Shown here piece by piece: positions 35,963-44,095 of a DNA stretch of 58,296 bases (positions are counted from its first letter, which is position 1; the number at the start of each line of letters is the position of its first letter). This DNA comes from Clostridia bacterium. GTDB taxonomy: Bacteria; Bacillota; Clostridia; Oscillospirales; Acutalibacteraceae. The notes beneath the pieces are model-generated. The model had not been told where the DNA came from. It ran no database searches and was given only the letters and a program-made list of their open reading frames with translations. The position numbers and the translations under genes are program-made. The stretch spans positions 1 through 58,296 of the forward strand of contig JAGBFF010000052.1 in the NCBI GenBank assembly GCA_017936615.1. Reading direction: 5' to 3'.

Positions 35963-36730
35963 ATGCAGCAACCGGTGACAGAAGCGGATGACCGCATTGT
36001 TGGGCGCAATGCCGTGATGGAGGCCCTGCGCTCCGGTCGCACATTGGACAGCGTGTGGATCGCCAGCGGCGATCGCAGCGGCAGTCTCAGCGCCATCCGT
36101 GCCAAGTGCAAGGATGCCGGTGTTCCTGTGAAGGATGTGGATGTCCGCAAGCTGGCCACGGTCGGCGGCAGCAATCATCAGGGTGTCGTGGCGTTTGCCG
36201 CGTGCAAGGAATACGCCTCACTGGAGGATATTTTTGCACGGGCAGAGGAAGCGGGCGAACCGCCGTTTATTTTGGTTTGTGACGGCTTGGAGGATGCTCA
36301 CAACCTCGGCGCCGTGCTCCGTAGCGCGGAAGCAGCCGGTTGCCACGGCGTGATCATTCCAAAAAGGCGCTCGGTTGGCCTCAACGCCACGGTAGCCAAG
36401 ACCTCGGCCGGCGCGGTGGAATATGTACCCGTCGTGCGGGTTGCTAATCTTACGGAAACGCTCCGTCGGTTGAAGGAGCGGGGACTCTGGGTGTACGGTC
36501 TGGATATGGATGGCAGTCCTTGGTGTCAGACCGATATGACCGGTGCGGTGGTGCTGGTCGTTGGCTCGGAGGGCCACGGCATCAGTCGGTTGGTACGGGA
36601 GCAGTGCGATTGTATCCTGTCCTTACCGATGCGCGGTAATATCAATTCGCTCAACGCTTCCGTTGCTTGCGGTATTATTGTTTATGAAGTAACGCGGCAG
36701 CGTTTGGGCTTACAGTCTGTTATGGGGTGA
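35963..36730 (+). CDS. rlmB: 23S rRNA 2'-O-ribose methyltransferase, TrmH/SpoU family
   Basis: A 255-residue SPOUT methyltransferase. An N-terminal substrate-binding domain (VGRNAVMEALRSGR) precedes the knotted SAM domain with DGLEDAHNLGAVLRSAEAAG, VVGSEGHGISRLV and LPMRGNINSLNASVACGIIVYE, the three SpoU motifs. RlmB methylates G2251 of 23S rRNA in E. coli; the exact site here is inferred. The ATG is preceded by a weak GTGAGG. It is followed after 5 bases by the P-type ATPase-like gene and probably shares its transcript. Confidence 0.9.
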   Translation: MQQPVTEADDRIVGRNAVMEALRSGRTLDSVWIASGDRSGSLSAIRAKCKDAGVPVKDVDVRKLATVGGSNHQGVVAFAACKEYASLEDIFARAEEAGEPPFILVCDGLEDAHNLGAVLRSAEAAGCHGVIIPKRRSVGLNATVAKTSAGAVEYVPVVRVANLTETLRRLKERGLWVYGLDMDGSPWCQTDMTGAVVLVVGSEGHGISRLVREQCDCILSLPMRGNINSLNASVACGIIVYEVTRQRLGLQSVMG

Positions 36731-36735
36731 CGCGT

Positions 36736-39090
36736 ATGAAAAAGCGAGACGACATTCCGAAATACGAATATACGGCTCGGCACGCAGCGCCGGCTCCGAT
36801 CGAGGATGAGCAGTCCACCACGACGGAGTTTCCGTCGCTTGGTGAGAAGCCCGTTGAGGTCGGTGAGCTGCTGTTTACACCGCAAGAGGAGGAACCGATG
36901 CCGTCTTCTGTGAAGAAGCGGCGTGGTTTGCTTGGCTTGTTTGGTATCAAGCGTGCCAAGCAGCAACCGATTCTGGAGGAAACGGTGGAGGAAGCGGAAG
37001 ACGTGATCGTCGAACCGGAAGAGATCGAGCCGGTGCCGGATGACACGCGGGAGATCATTCTGCGCGACGGTGAGATCGAAAAGACGCAGGTCATTGAACT
37101 GGCGGAGGAGGGCGGCAGCCATCTTGTCGAGGATGAGGCTACCCAGCTGATGTTGGACGGTTTTGCCGATGAGACGGCGGACGTCGAGCCGGAGCCGGGT
37201 CCTGAAGAAACGCTGCGGCGTATTCGTCAGGAGAAGATTCAGGACTTTTCGCAGCGCCGCGAGCAGCACGAGCGCGAGGCGGAGCAGGCTGCGGAAAGCG
37301 CGGCGGAGGCGGTTGTGGTCGATCCGGTCGAGGAAACCGTTCCCGAAGAAGACGAGACGCCGGTGCAGGAAACACTGGTGACGATCCCCTTGACGGAGGT
37401 TCGTCAGCAACTGCTGGCCCAACATCGCCGTTCCGGTGTGACGCTGCTTCTTAGTGTGGTTTTGGAACTGATCCTTTTCTTCATTGCTTTGCTGTCCCGC
37501 TCGGATGCAACGGTTGCTATGCAGCCGATCTCGTATCTGATCCTGCAGGTGGTGTTGTTTGTTGCTTTGATGGCGGTCTGTGGCACGCATATTAAAGGCG
37601 GCTTTGTTTCGCTGTTTGCGCGCCGTCGGATCACGACCGAAGGCGTTGTGACCATTCTTTCCTGCCTGACCGTTATCCATACGGTGTTGCAGGCGCTGAA
37701 TACGACCGGTTTGGCAGACGGTACGTCGCCTATTTTGACTGGTGTGACCGGCTTGGGACTTCTCGCTTTGCAGATCACACATCGGTTGGAGATCAACCGT
37801 GCGGGTAATGATCTGAACATTATGATCGCCTCGGGGGAAAAGCTCGCGGCGAAGCGCATCGATAGCCAAACGATCGCAGAAGAGATCGGCCGTCCCGCCG
37901 TGGCGATGGGTGTGCCGCGTGTGGCGTATTTCCGCCGCACCGAGCAGGCGGAAAACTATATTGCCGACTCCCGCACCTACGATCCTGCCTCCGGCTTTTT
38001 GCGTTGGTATTTGCCGATCGTTACCGGGGTGTCGTTTGTTGTGGCGGTGCTGTACCTGATCCTCAACGGCGTAACGTCCGGTGTGACGGCGTTTTCGCTG
38101 TTCTGCGGTATGCTGGTGATCGCCATCCCCGTACCGCTGCTGTTCACGCTGTATACCTCGCTTTCCTCTGTCAGCCGTAAGGCGCGCGAGCAGGGGACGG
38201 CGATTGCCGGTTACCGCGCCGTGGAAAGCTTTGGTAATGTTCACGCAGTCGCCCTCGACGCGATGGAACTTTTCCCGGAAAACAGTGTTCAATTGCACGG
38301 CATCAAAACCTTCTCCGGCACCCGTATTGACGAGGCGATCTTGGATGCTGCTTCGGTTTCAATCCGTGCCGGCGGACCGCTTTCGCACGTGTTCCGCCGC
38401 ATGATCCTCGGTAAGGTGGATATGCTGCACGAGGTGGACACGTTGGTGTATGAACAGGATATGGGCCTGTCCGGCTGGATCAGCGGTCGTCGTGTCCTGA
38501 TCGGTAACCGCCGTTTGCTGGATAATCACGGCATCGACATTCCGTCCCGCGATTACGAAGAGCGGTATGCGAAAAACGGTCGTCAGTTGGTGTATCTCTC
38601 GATCGCGGGTGAACTGTCTGCGATGTTTGTGGTGAGTTATGTGGCCGATCCGCAGGTGCGCCGCGTGCTGAAATCGTTGACGGACCGTCATATCACACTG
38701 CTGATCCGTACCTGCGATCAGAATGTGACTGAAGATTTGGTGACCTCGGTGTTTAGTCTTAACGGGTTCTACGTGGAGCTGCTCAACGCACCGGCCGGTC
38801 GCTCGTTTGAGACGCTGGTCAGCGGAACTTCTGCTGCCGAACCGGCACAGATCGTGTCGGAAAAAGGCTCGCCCGGTATGATGATGGCGTTTGCGCGTTG
38901 CCGTCGTCTGCGTTCGGGGGTGCGGTTCTTTGCGGTGCTGCAGTCGCTGGTCGGATTGCTGGGATCGACCTTGACTGTGGTTGCGGCGTTCTCCGGCGCG
39001 GCGCTGTATCCGGCGCTGTATGCGATGGAGGTCGTTGCCCTGTCTGCGGCGGTGTCGGCGTTGTTGGGACTCGCGTTTTCGCGGAATTGA
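36736..39090 (+). CDS. Degenerate P-type ATPase-like membrane protein
   Basis: A 784-residue protein. The N-terminal 220 residues are acidic and low in complexity. Membrane segments follow (about 230-250, 258-280, 300-320, 330-345, 435-485), then a cytosolic domain and two C-terminal helices (about 725-780). The layout and GRRVLIGNRRLLDNHGI match the nucleotide domain of heavy-metal P1B-ATPases. Yet the membrane CPC motif reads IPV (464-466), the DKTGT phosphorylation loop reads DAMELFP (Asp508 kept, KTGT lost), and no TGES or GDGxNDxP is seen. It should not pump ions by the normal cycle and may be a sensor or scaffold. Co-transcribed with rlmB. Confidence 0.7.
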   Translation: MKKRDDIPKYEYTARHAAPAPIEDEQSTTTEFPSLGEKPVEVGELLFTPQEEEPMPSSVKKRRGLLGLFGIKRAKQQPILEETVEEAEDVIVEPEEIEPVPDDTREIILRDGEIEKTQVIELAEEGGSHLVEDEATQLMLDGFADETADVEPEPGPEETLRRIRQEKIQDFSQRREQHEREAEQAAESAAEAVVVDPVEETVPEEDETPVQETLVTIPLTEVRQQLLAQHRRSGVTLLLSVVLELILFFIALLSRSDATVAMQPISYLILQVVLFVALMAVCGTHIKGGFVSLFARRRITTEGVVTILSCLTVIHTVLQALNTTGLADGTSPILTGVTGLGLLALQITHRLEINRAGNDLNIMIASGEKLAAKRIDSQTIAEEIGRPAVAMGVPRVAYFRRTEQAENYIADSRTYDPASGFLRWYLPIVTGVSFVVAVLYLILNGVTSGVTAFSLFCGMLVIAIPVPLLFTLYTSLSSVSRKAREQGTAIAGYRAVESFGNVHAVALDAMELFPENSVQLHGIKTFSGTRIDEAILDAASVSIRAGGPLSHVFRRMILGKVDMLHEVDTLVYEQDMGLSGWISGRRVLIGNRRLLDNHGIDIPSRDYEERYAKNGRQLVYLSIAGELSAMFVVSYVADPQVRRVLKSLTDRHITLLIRTCDQNVTEDLVTSVFSLNGFYVELLNAPAGRSFETLVSGTSAAEPAQIVSEKGSPGMMMAFARCRRLRSGVRFFAVLQSLVGLLGSTLTVVAAFSGAALYPALYAMEVVALSAAVSALLGLAFSRN

Positions 39091-39106
39091 TAGGTATTTT
39101 CATCGG

Positions 39107-39145
39107 ATTTACCCTCTGCTATCGGTGCGGAGGGTAAATTTTTTT
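39107..39145 (+). terminator. Terminator after the P-type ATPase-like gene
   Basis: A 10-bp stem (ATTTACCCTC/GAGGGTAAAT), 13-base loop, then seven T. Confidence 0.85.
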
Positions 39146-39165
39146 ATTTCCGTTGCGAATTATGG

Positions 39166-39194
39166 TTGAAATTTCAGAATGTATAGGTTATAAT
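39166..39194 (+). promoter_or_regulatory. Sigma-A promoter P1 of the EF-G-like gene
   Basis: TTGAAA and TATAAT with a 17-base spacer. A second possible promoter (TTGCAC, 15 bases, TATAAT) lies at 39210-39236. Confidence 0.75.
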
Positions 39195-39290
39195 GGACAA
39201 AGAACAATCTTGCACTTAAAAATTTTTGTGTATAATTGTCAAATTTGGGACGGCGCTTGCAAACAGCGGTGCCGGAAAGGGGAGTCCTTT

Positions 39291-41363
39291 GTGAAACAGT
39301 ACAATGCCAAGCACATCCGCAATGTCGCACTTGTCGGTCACGCCAGCACGGGTAAGACCTCGTTGGCGGAAGCCGTCGCGTATCTTACCGGTCTGACCGA
39401 TCGGTTGGGTAAGGTCGCTGACGGAAATACCATTTGCGACTTTGATCCCGAAGAAATCAAGCGTGGAGCTTCGGTGTCGCTGTCGATGCTCCCCGTGGAA
39501 TGGAAGGATACCAAGATCAACCTCATGGATACACCCGGCTCGTTTGACTTTGCCGGCGGTATGAGTGAGGGTATCCGTGCGGCCGGCAGTGCGGTTATCG
39601 TGCTGTCGGGTAAGAGCGGTGTGACCGTGGGTGCGCAGAAGGCGCGTGCTGCTGCTAAGAAAAAGGGTATCGCGCAGCTGCTTTTCGTCAACAAGCTGGA
39701 TAGCGAGCACGCTGATTTCTACCGCGTTTTTGAGGATCTGAAAACGATTTTCGGTCCTGCAGTTTGCCCGATCGTCGTGCCGTATGTAGTCGATCACAAG
39801 GTACAGTGCTATATCAACCTGCTGGAGTATAAAGCCTATACTTACAAAGATGGCAAGGCAACGGAATGTCCCATTCCCGATATGGGTCATCGTCTGGAAG
39901 GTCTGCGTACCGCCATCAGTGAAGCGGTTGCGGAAACCAGTGAAGAACTGATGGAAAAATACTTTTCCGGCATCGACTTTACACCGGATGAGTTGATTCT
40001 CGGTCTGGCGACGGGTGTTCGCCGCGGCGAGATCCTGCCGGTGTACTGCGGCGCGTCGCAGACGATGGAAGGTGTCGATCAGCTTCTCAACGGTCTGATG
40101 TGGCTGGCGCCGTGGGCGGAGACGGTCGCGGGTGAGACCGGCGTGGATCCCAACGGTGATCCTGTGGAGCTGAAGGTCAATGAGCAGGCTCAAGCGGTGG
40201 CGACCGTGTTCAAGACGGTGGTCGACCCGTTTGTCGGCAAGCTGGTGTATTTCAAGGTTATCAGCGGTGTGATCACCCCCGATACTGCGCTGATGAATAT
40301 GCGTACCGGCACGACTGAAAAGCTCGGCAAACTGTTTATGGTACGCGGCAAAAAGCAGGAGGAGGTCTCCTGCGTGCCGGCGGGTGATATCGGCGCCGTG
40401 GCGAAGCTCGCGTCTGCCAACACGGGCGATACCCTGTGCGCACCTGCACGTCAGGTCGTTCTCCCGGGCGTTGCGTATGAAGCGCCGTCGCTGTCGATGG
40501 CGGTGTACGCCAAGAACAAGGGCGACGAGGAAAGGATCGTTTCCGGCCTGAACCGCCTGCGCGAGGAGGATCCCACCATCGCGCTGGTGCATAATGCCGA
40601 AACCAAGGAGCAGGTGCTGTCCGGCTTAGGTGAGCAGCATCTGGAGGTCATCGTCTCCAAACTGAAGAGCAAGTTTGGCGTGGAGGTCGTCCTGCAGAGT
40701 CCGGAGGTCGCTTATCGTGAGACCATTCGCGGTAAGGTCAAGGTACAGGGACGTCACAAGAAGCAGTCCGGCGGTCATGGTCAGTTCGGTGATGTGTGGA
40801 TCGAGTTTGAGCCGTGCGACAGCGAGGAGCTCGTCTTCGAGGAGACGGTGTTTGGCGGCTCGGTGCCGAAGAACTATTTCCCGGCGGTCGAAAAGGGCCT
40901 GCGTGACAGCGCCCAGCACGGCGTACTTGCCGGTTTCCCGCTGGTTGGCGTGAAAGCCACGCTCACAGACGGTTCGTATCATCCCGTCGATTCGTCCGAA
41001 ATGGCGTTCAAGACCGCTGCGTCGCTGGCATACAAAGCCGGTATCGCGCAAGCGTCGCCCACACTGCTGGAGCCGATCGGCACGCTGAATGCGTTTGTGC
41101 CGAACGACAACACCGGTGATATCATGGGTGATATTACCAAGCGCCGCGGCCGTGTGATCGGTATGGAGCCGACCGCAGAGGATCACAGCATCACCTGCAT
41201 CACCGCCGAGGTCCCGATGGCGGAAATGAGCGATTATTCCAGCATGCTGCGCTCCACCACGCAGGGCAGAGGCTATTTCACGATGGAGTTTACCCGCTAT
41301 GAGGAGGCACCGGCACCGGTGGCTCAGAAGGTCATTGCGGAAAACAAGGTCGAAGAAGAGTGA
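39291..41363 (+). CDS. Elongation factor G-like GTPase
   Basis: A 690-residue five-domain translational GTPase paralogous to EF-G. G1 is GHASTGKT, G3 DTPGSFDF and G4 NKLD. The EF-G domains III-V follow to the end (LGEQHLEVIVSKLKSKFG, GHGQFGDVWIEFEP, GRVIGMEP, RGYFTMEFTRYEE). Two departures from EF-G: the catalytic His of DTPGHVDF is Ser84, and the switch I RGITI reads RGASV. It therefore belongs with the EF-G-like (FusA2-type) group and may hydrolyse GTP slowly. It starts with GTG, with AAAGGGGAG upstream. It is a lone gene without the str operon genes, supporting a paralogue rather than the housekeeping EF-G. Confidence 0.88.
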   Translation: MKQYNAKHIRNVALVGHASTGKTSLAEAVAYLTGLTDRLGKVADGNTICDFDPEEIKRGASVSLSMLPVEWKDTKINLMDTPGSFDFAGGMSEGIRAAGSAVIVLSGKSGVTVGAQKARAAAKKKGIAQLLFVNKLDSEHADFYRVFEDLKTIFGPAVCPIVVPYVVDHKVQCYINLLEYKAYTYKDGKATECPIPDMGHRLEGLRTAISEAVAETSEELMEKYFSGIDFTPDELILGLATGVRRGEILPVYCGASQTMEGVDQLLNGLMWLAPWAETVAGETGVDPNGDPVELKVNEQAQAVATVFKTVVDPFVGKLVYFKVISGVITPDTALMNMRTGTTEKLGKLFMVRGKKQEEVSCVPAGDIGAVAKLASANTGDTLCAPARQVVLPGVAYEAPSLSMAVYAKNKGDEERIVSGLNRLREEDPTIALVHNAETKEQVLSGLGEQHLEVIVSKLKSKFGVEVVLQSPEVAYRETIRGKVKVQGRHKKQSGGHGQFGDVWIEFEPCDSEELVFEETVFGGSVPKNYFPAVEKGLRDSAQHGVLAGFPLVGVKATLTDGSYHPVDSSEMAFKTAASLAYKAGIAQASPTLLEPIGTLNAFVPNDNTGDIMGDITKRRGRVIGMEPTAEDHSITCITAEVPMAEMSDYSSMLRSTTQGRGYFTMEFTRYEEAPAPVAQKVIAENKVEEE

Positions 41364-41371
41364 TAAACGGC

Positions 41372-41401
41372 AAACAGGCGGTAAAAAATACCGCCTGTTT
41401 T
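41372..41401 (+). terminator. Terminator after the EF-G-like gene
   Basis: A perfect 12-bp stem (AAACAGGCGGTA) with an A5 loop, ending in TTT. Confidence 0.8.
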
Positions 41402-41422
41402 GCGATTTCTGTGAATTTCTAC

Positions 41423-41451
41423 TTGCAAATACGACAGATATGCGGTAGAAT
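41423..41451 (+). promoter_or_regulatory. Sigma-A promoter of efp
   Basis: TTGCAA and TAGAAT with a 17-base spacer, 31 bases ahead of the ATG. Confidence 0.7.
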
Positions 41452-41482
41452 AAGATAAGCATAATAAACGGAGGATTGCAAA

Positions 41483-42040
41483 ATGGTATCAGCAGGTGAT
41501 TTCAGAAACGGCGTTACCTTTGAAATGGATGGCAACGTCTATCAGATCGTAGAATTCCAGCACGTCAAGCCCGGCAAGGGCGCGGCGTTCGTTCGCACCA
41601 AGATCCGCAACGTGATTGCGGGCACGGTCGTGGAGCGCACGTTCAACCCCAACGATAAGTACCCGACCGCGTTCGTTGAGAGAAAGGAAATGGAATATTC
41701 CTACAACGATGGCGATCTGTACTACTTTATGGATCAGGAGACCTACGAGCTCATCCCGATCGGTAAGGATATCCTGTCCGACAACTTCAAGTTCGTGAAA
41801 GAGAATATGATCTGCCGCGTGCTGTCCTACAAGGGCAACGTGTTCGGCGTTGAGCCCCCGAACTTCGTGGAGCTGCAGGTCACCCAGACCGATCCCGGCT
41901 TCAAGGGCGACACGGCGACCAACGCCACCAAGCCCGCCACGCTGGAGACCGGTGCGGAGATCCGTGTACCGCTGTTCATCGACGAGGGCGAAATGATCCG
42001 TGTGGACACCCGTACGGGCGAATACATGGAGCGTGCGTAA
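41483..42040 (+). CDS. efp: Elongation factor P
   Basis: A 185-residue three-domain translation factor that relieves ribosome stalling at polyproline. The loop [15 protein letters not shown] places the tip Lys at position 32, the residue modified in Bacillus EF-P. The C-terminal domain ends with [21 protein letters not shown], the diagnostic signature. AGGAGG-type site precedes the ATG. It is followed after 39 bases by an acidic Cys-rich gene in the same transcript, as is often seen in Clostridia. Confidence 0.96.
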   Translation: MVSAGDFRNGVTFEMDGNVYQIVEFQHVKPGKGAAFVRTKIRNVIAGTVVERTFNPNDKYPTAFVERKEMEYSYNDGDLYYFMDQETYELIPIGKDILSDNFKFVKENMICRVLSYKGNVFGVEPPNFVELQVTQTDPGFKGDTATNATKPATLETGAEIRVPLFIDEGEMIRVDTRTGEYMERA

Positions 42041-42079
42041 GCATACTACTAACCAAGCGTTTATAAGGAGGTTATCATT

Positions 42080-42517
42080 ATGACGATCACGGAGAAGGTT
42101 GCGTATCTTAAGGGTCTGATCGAAGGTATGGAGATTGACGAGGCAACCAAGGAGGGCAAGATCCTGAAGGCGATCATGGACGTTCTGTCCGACGTGGCGC
42201 TGAGCGTGGAGGATTTGGAAGCCACCGTCCAGGAAATGGGCGAGCAGGTCGATACCATCGACGAGGATCTGGATGCGCTGGAGACGGATTACTATGATGA
42301 GTACGACGAGTACGATGACGACGACTGCGATTGCGGTTGCTGTGACGACGAGTTTTACGATGTGACCTGCCCTAACTGCAACGAGGAGTTCGCGGTGGAC
42401 GAGGACACCCTGCTCGACGGCGGTGTGGATTGCCCGCTGTGCGGCAAGCACCTGGAGTTCGACATCGAAGAGTGCGATGACGACTGCGATTGCTGCTGCG
42501 ACGATTGCGAAGAGTGA
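42080..42517 (+). CDS. Acidic cysteine-rich protein, CD1247-like N-terminal domain
   Basis: A 145-residue protein. The first 70 residues (EKVAYLKGLIEGMEIDEATKEGKILKAI...) form a helical coiled-coil-like domain seen in clostridial CD1247-like proteins. Then comes an extremely acidic Asp/Glu/Tyr stretch. The last 66 residues hold 14 Cys, including a zinc-ribbon-like pair TCPNC ... DCPLC and two dense clusters, DCDCGCC and CDDDCDCCCDDC. It could bind zinc or iron-sulfur. It has a strong TAAGGAGG site and lies downstream of efp. Function is unknown. Confidence 0.8.
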   Translation: MTITEKVAYLKGLIEGMEIDEATKEGKILKAIMDVLSDVALSVEDLEATVQEMGEQVDTIDEDLDALETDYYDEYDEYDDDDCDCGCCDDEFYDVTCPNCNEEFAVDEDTLLDGGVDCPLCGKHLEFDIEECDDDCDCCCDDCEE

Positions 42518-42535
42518 TCAATTCCATAAGTGATG

Positions 42536-42566
42536 AAAACAGCCGCCCGAGAGGGCGGCTGTTTTT
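42536..42566. terminator. Bidirectional terminator
   Basis: A perfect 13-bp stem (AAAACAGCCGCCC) with a GAGA loop and T-run lies between the efp operon and a convergent gene. Confidence 0.9.
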
Positions 42567-42572
42567 GCGTTA

Positions 42573-42995
42573 TTACCATTCCTTTTTCATCCAGATATGC
42601 GGGCAGCCTTGCTCGTCCTCGATGTCGCCATAAGGAGTGTAACCGTTCTTGGCGTAGAACGACTGCGCTTGGCATTGAGAGTGAAGAGTGAGCGCTGTGC
42701 CACCGACCGAACGGACGTAGTCCTCGGCGGCGGAGAGTAGATCGCTGCCGCAGTGCTTATCACGATAGGGCTTGAGCACGGCCAGTCGACCGAGAACGTA
42801 CCGATCGCTTTCAGAAGCGGGGAAGATGCGGCAGGTGCCGATGGGCATTTCACCGTCAAACAGCACCAGATGCGTGGCAATGTTGTCCGTGTCATCGATC
42901 TCATCAACAAAGCCTTGCTCGTTCACAAATACCGGAATGCGTACCGCCAGCGCTTCCTGCGGCAGGGTGTGATAGGTGCGAATTGACATCTCCAT
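42573..42995 (-). CDS. GNAT family N-acetyltransferase
   Basis: A 140-residue acetyltransferase of the ElaA/YjcF-like type. Blocks are IRIPVFVNEQGFVDEIDDTDNIATHLV-type start (here VRIPVFVNEQGF), GRLAVLKPYRDKHCGSDLLSAAE as the acetyl-CoA site, and YAKNGYTPYGDIEDEQGCPHIWMKKE at the end. The substrate is unknown. ATG 42995 follows AAAGGA. It is the last gene of a minus-strand operon that begins with the HD-domain gene, 32 bases after the serine hydrolase. Confidence 0.85.
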   Translation of the reverse strand: MEMSIRTYHTLPQEALAVRIPVFVNEQGFVDEIDDTDNIATHLVLFDGEMPIGTCRIFPASESDRYVLGRLAVLKPYRDKHCGSDLLSAAEDYVRSVGGTALTLHSQCQAQSFYAKNGYTPYGDIEDEQGCPHIWMKKEW

Positions 42996-43027
42996 AGGTG
43001 TATTCCTTTCCAATCGGCTTTGAACGG

Positions 43028-44095
43028 TTATTCGCCGTGCAGGCGGATCCGTTTATTCTTTAGTTCGCTGTACAGCATTTTGGTGATGTAGTGGGCATTT
43101 GCCGAGGCACGCCCCTCGGCATTTCCAAGCACCGCCACACCGTACTGCCGCTTTCTGTTGACGATGATCGAGGTGCGGAAGGTGCCGACACCGCCGACGT
43201 GCCACAGTTGGTTGGAGCGTTTGTAGGTGTGCCAGCCGATGCACATCATGTGATTGTCTTTTTTCAGCGCCGATGCTTCACAAACGGTATGTGCCGAGGT
43301 GATATACGGCGTGTCACTTTCGATCTGTAGTGCCATGTAACGCAGGACGTCCTCGATCGTGCTGACCATGCCGCCGCCTGCAATATAAGGGTTGCTTCGC
43401 TCCCACACCCAGAAAGGCAGGATCTTTTTTCCTCGGGTGGAAAGGGGGGTGCGTGTTGCAGGGTCGGCCTCGATGACAGTATGCGTAAGTCCCAGATCCT
43501 TTTGGATAAACTCCTGAAACAGCGTTGCAAACGGGGTGTTCGTGACCTCTTTGGCGACAAGCGCCAGAATAGCAGGGGCAAAATCCGAATAGCCGTAGCG
43601 TACCTTGGGTTTTATAAAACGACGGCGCTCGAGGCAGCGAATGACGGTTTTGGTGGTGCAGTTTCGGTAAAGATTTTTGCGGGCATAACCACTGGCTAGC
43701 AGATGCGGAACGGTGATCTCTGCAGGGGTCAAATGATGATAGCCCGCCGTGTGAGTCAGGAGCTGATAGAGGGTGGGGTAGTGTCCTTTCTTGAGAGATA
43801 GATACGTGTCGACCGTGCGTTGGATGTCCAGCTTGCCTTCCTCGTGAAGCTTGAGAATGAGATGGGCGGTGGCGGTTTTGGAAACCGAGCCAATATCGTA
43901 GCACAGGCGGGTTTCCTCGGCGGGATCTCCGAAAACGTACAGTGATCCCTTATGATACAGCCCGATGGTGAGCCGATTGTGTTCCGACAAAGCAAGATAC
44001 CACCGGATTTTGTCGGCGGTCTTGGGACGGAGATCCGTATAGCTCAATGAAATGATGTCCATGCCCTTCAACGCTCCGCTCGTCGTGATGTTCAT
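43028..44095 (-). CDS. Beta-lactamase-like serine hydrolase
   Basis: A 355-residue member of the class C beta-lactamase/DD-peptidase-like family. The SxxK motif is SVSK, the second motif reads YSD where Tyr-x-Asn is usual, and WHVGGVGTF takes the place of the third HxG motif. LYQLLTHTAGYHHL is a common family block. There is no signal peptide, so it is probably a cytosolic esterase or amidase rather than a penicillin-binding protein. It starts with an ATGA overlap on the preceding methyltransferase stop; an alternative start is ATG 44062 with GAAGGG nearby. Confidence 0.8.
   Translation of the reverse strand: MNITTSGALKGMDIISLSYTDLRPKTADKIRWYLALSEHNRLTIGLYHKGSLYVFGDPAEETRLCYDIGSVSKTATAHLILKLHEEGKLDIQRTVDTYLSLKKGHYPTLYQLLTHTAGYHHLTPAEITVPHLLASGYARKNLYRNCTTKTVIRCLERRRFIKPKVRYGYSDFAPAILALVAKEVTNTPFATLFQEFIQKDLGLTHTVIEADPATRTPLSTRGKKILPFWVWERSNPYIAGGGMVSTIEDVLRYMALQIESDTPYITSAHTVCEASALKKDNHMMCIGWHTYKRSNQLWHVGGVGTFRTSIIVNRKRQYGVAVLGNAEGRASANAHYITKMLYSELKNKRIRLHGE

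Noticed and set aside
36682..38298. A 538-codon minus-strand frame opposite the P-type ATPase-like gene
   Set aside because: Arg/His/Gln-rich shadow translation without start signals. The plus-strand protein has clear membrane segments and a ribosome site.
39216..40592. A 458-codon minus-strand frame opposite the EF-G-like gene
   Set aside because: Shadow of a strongly recognised GTPase; no motif or ribosome site.
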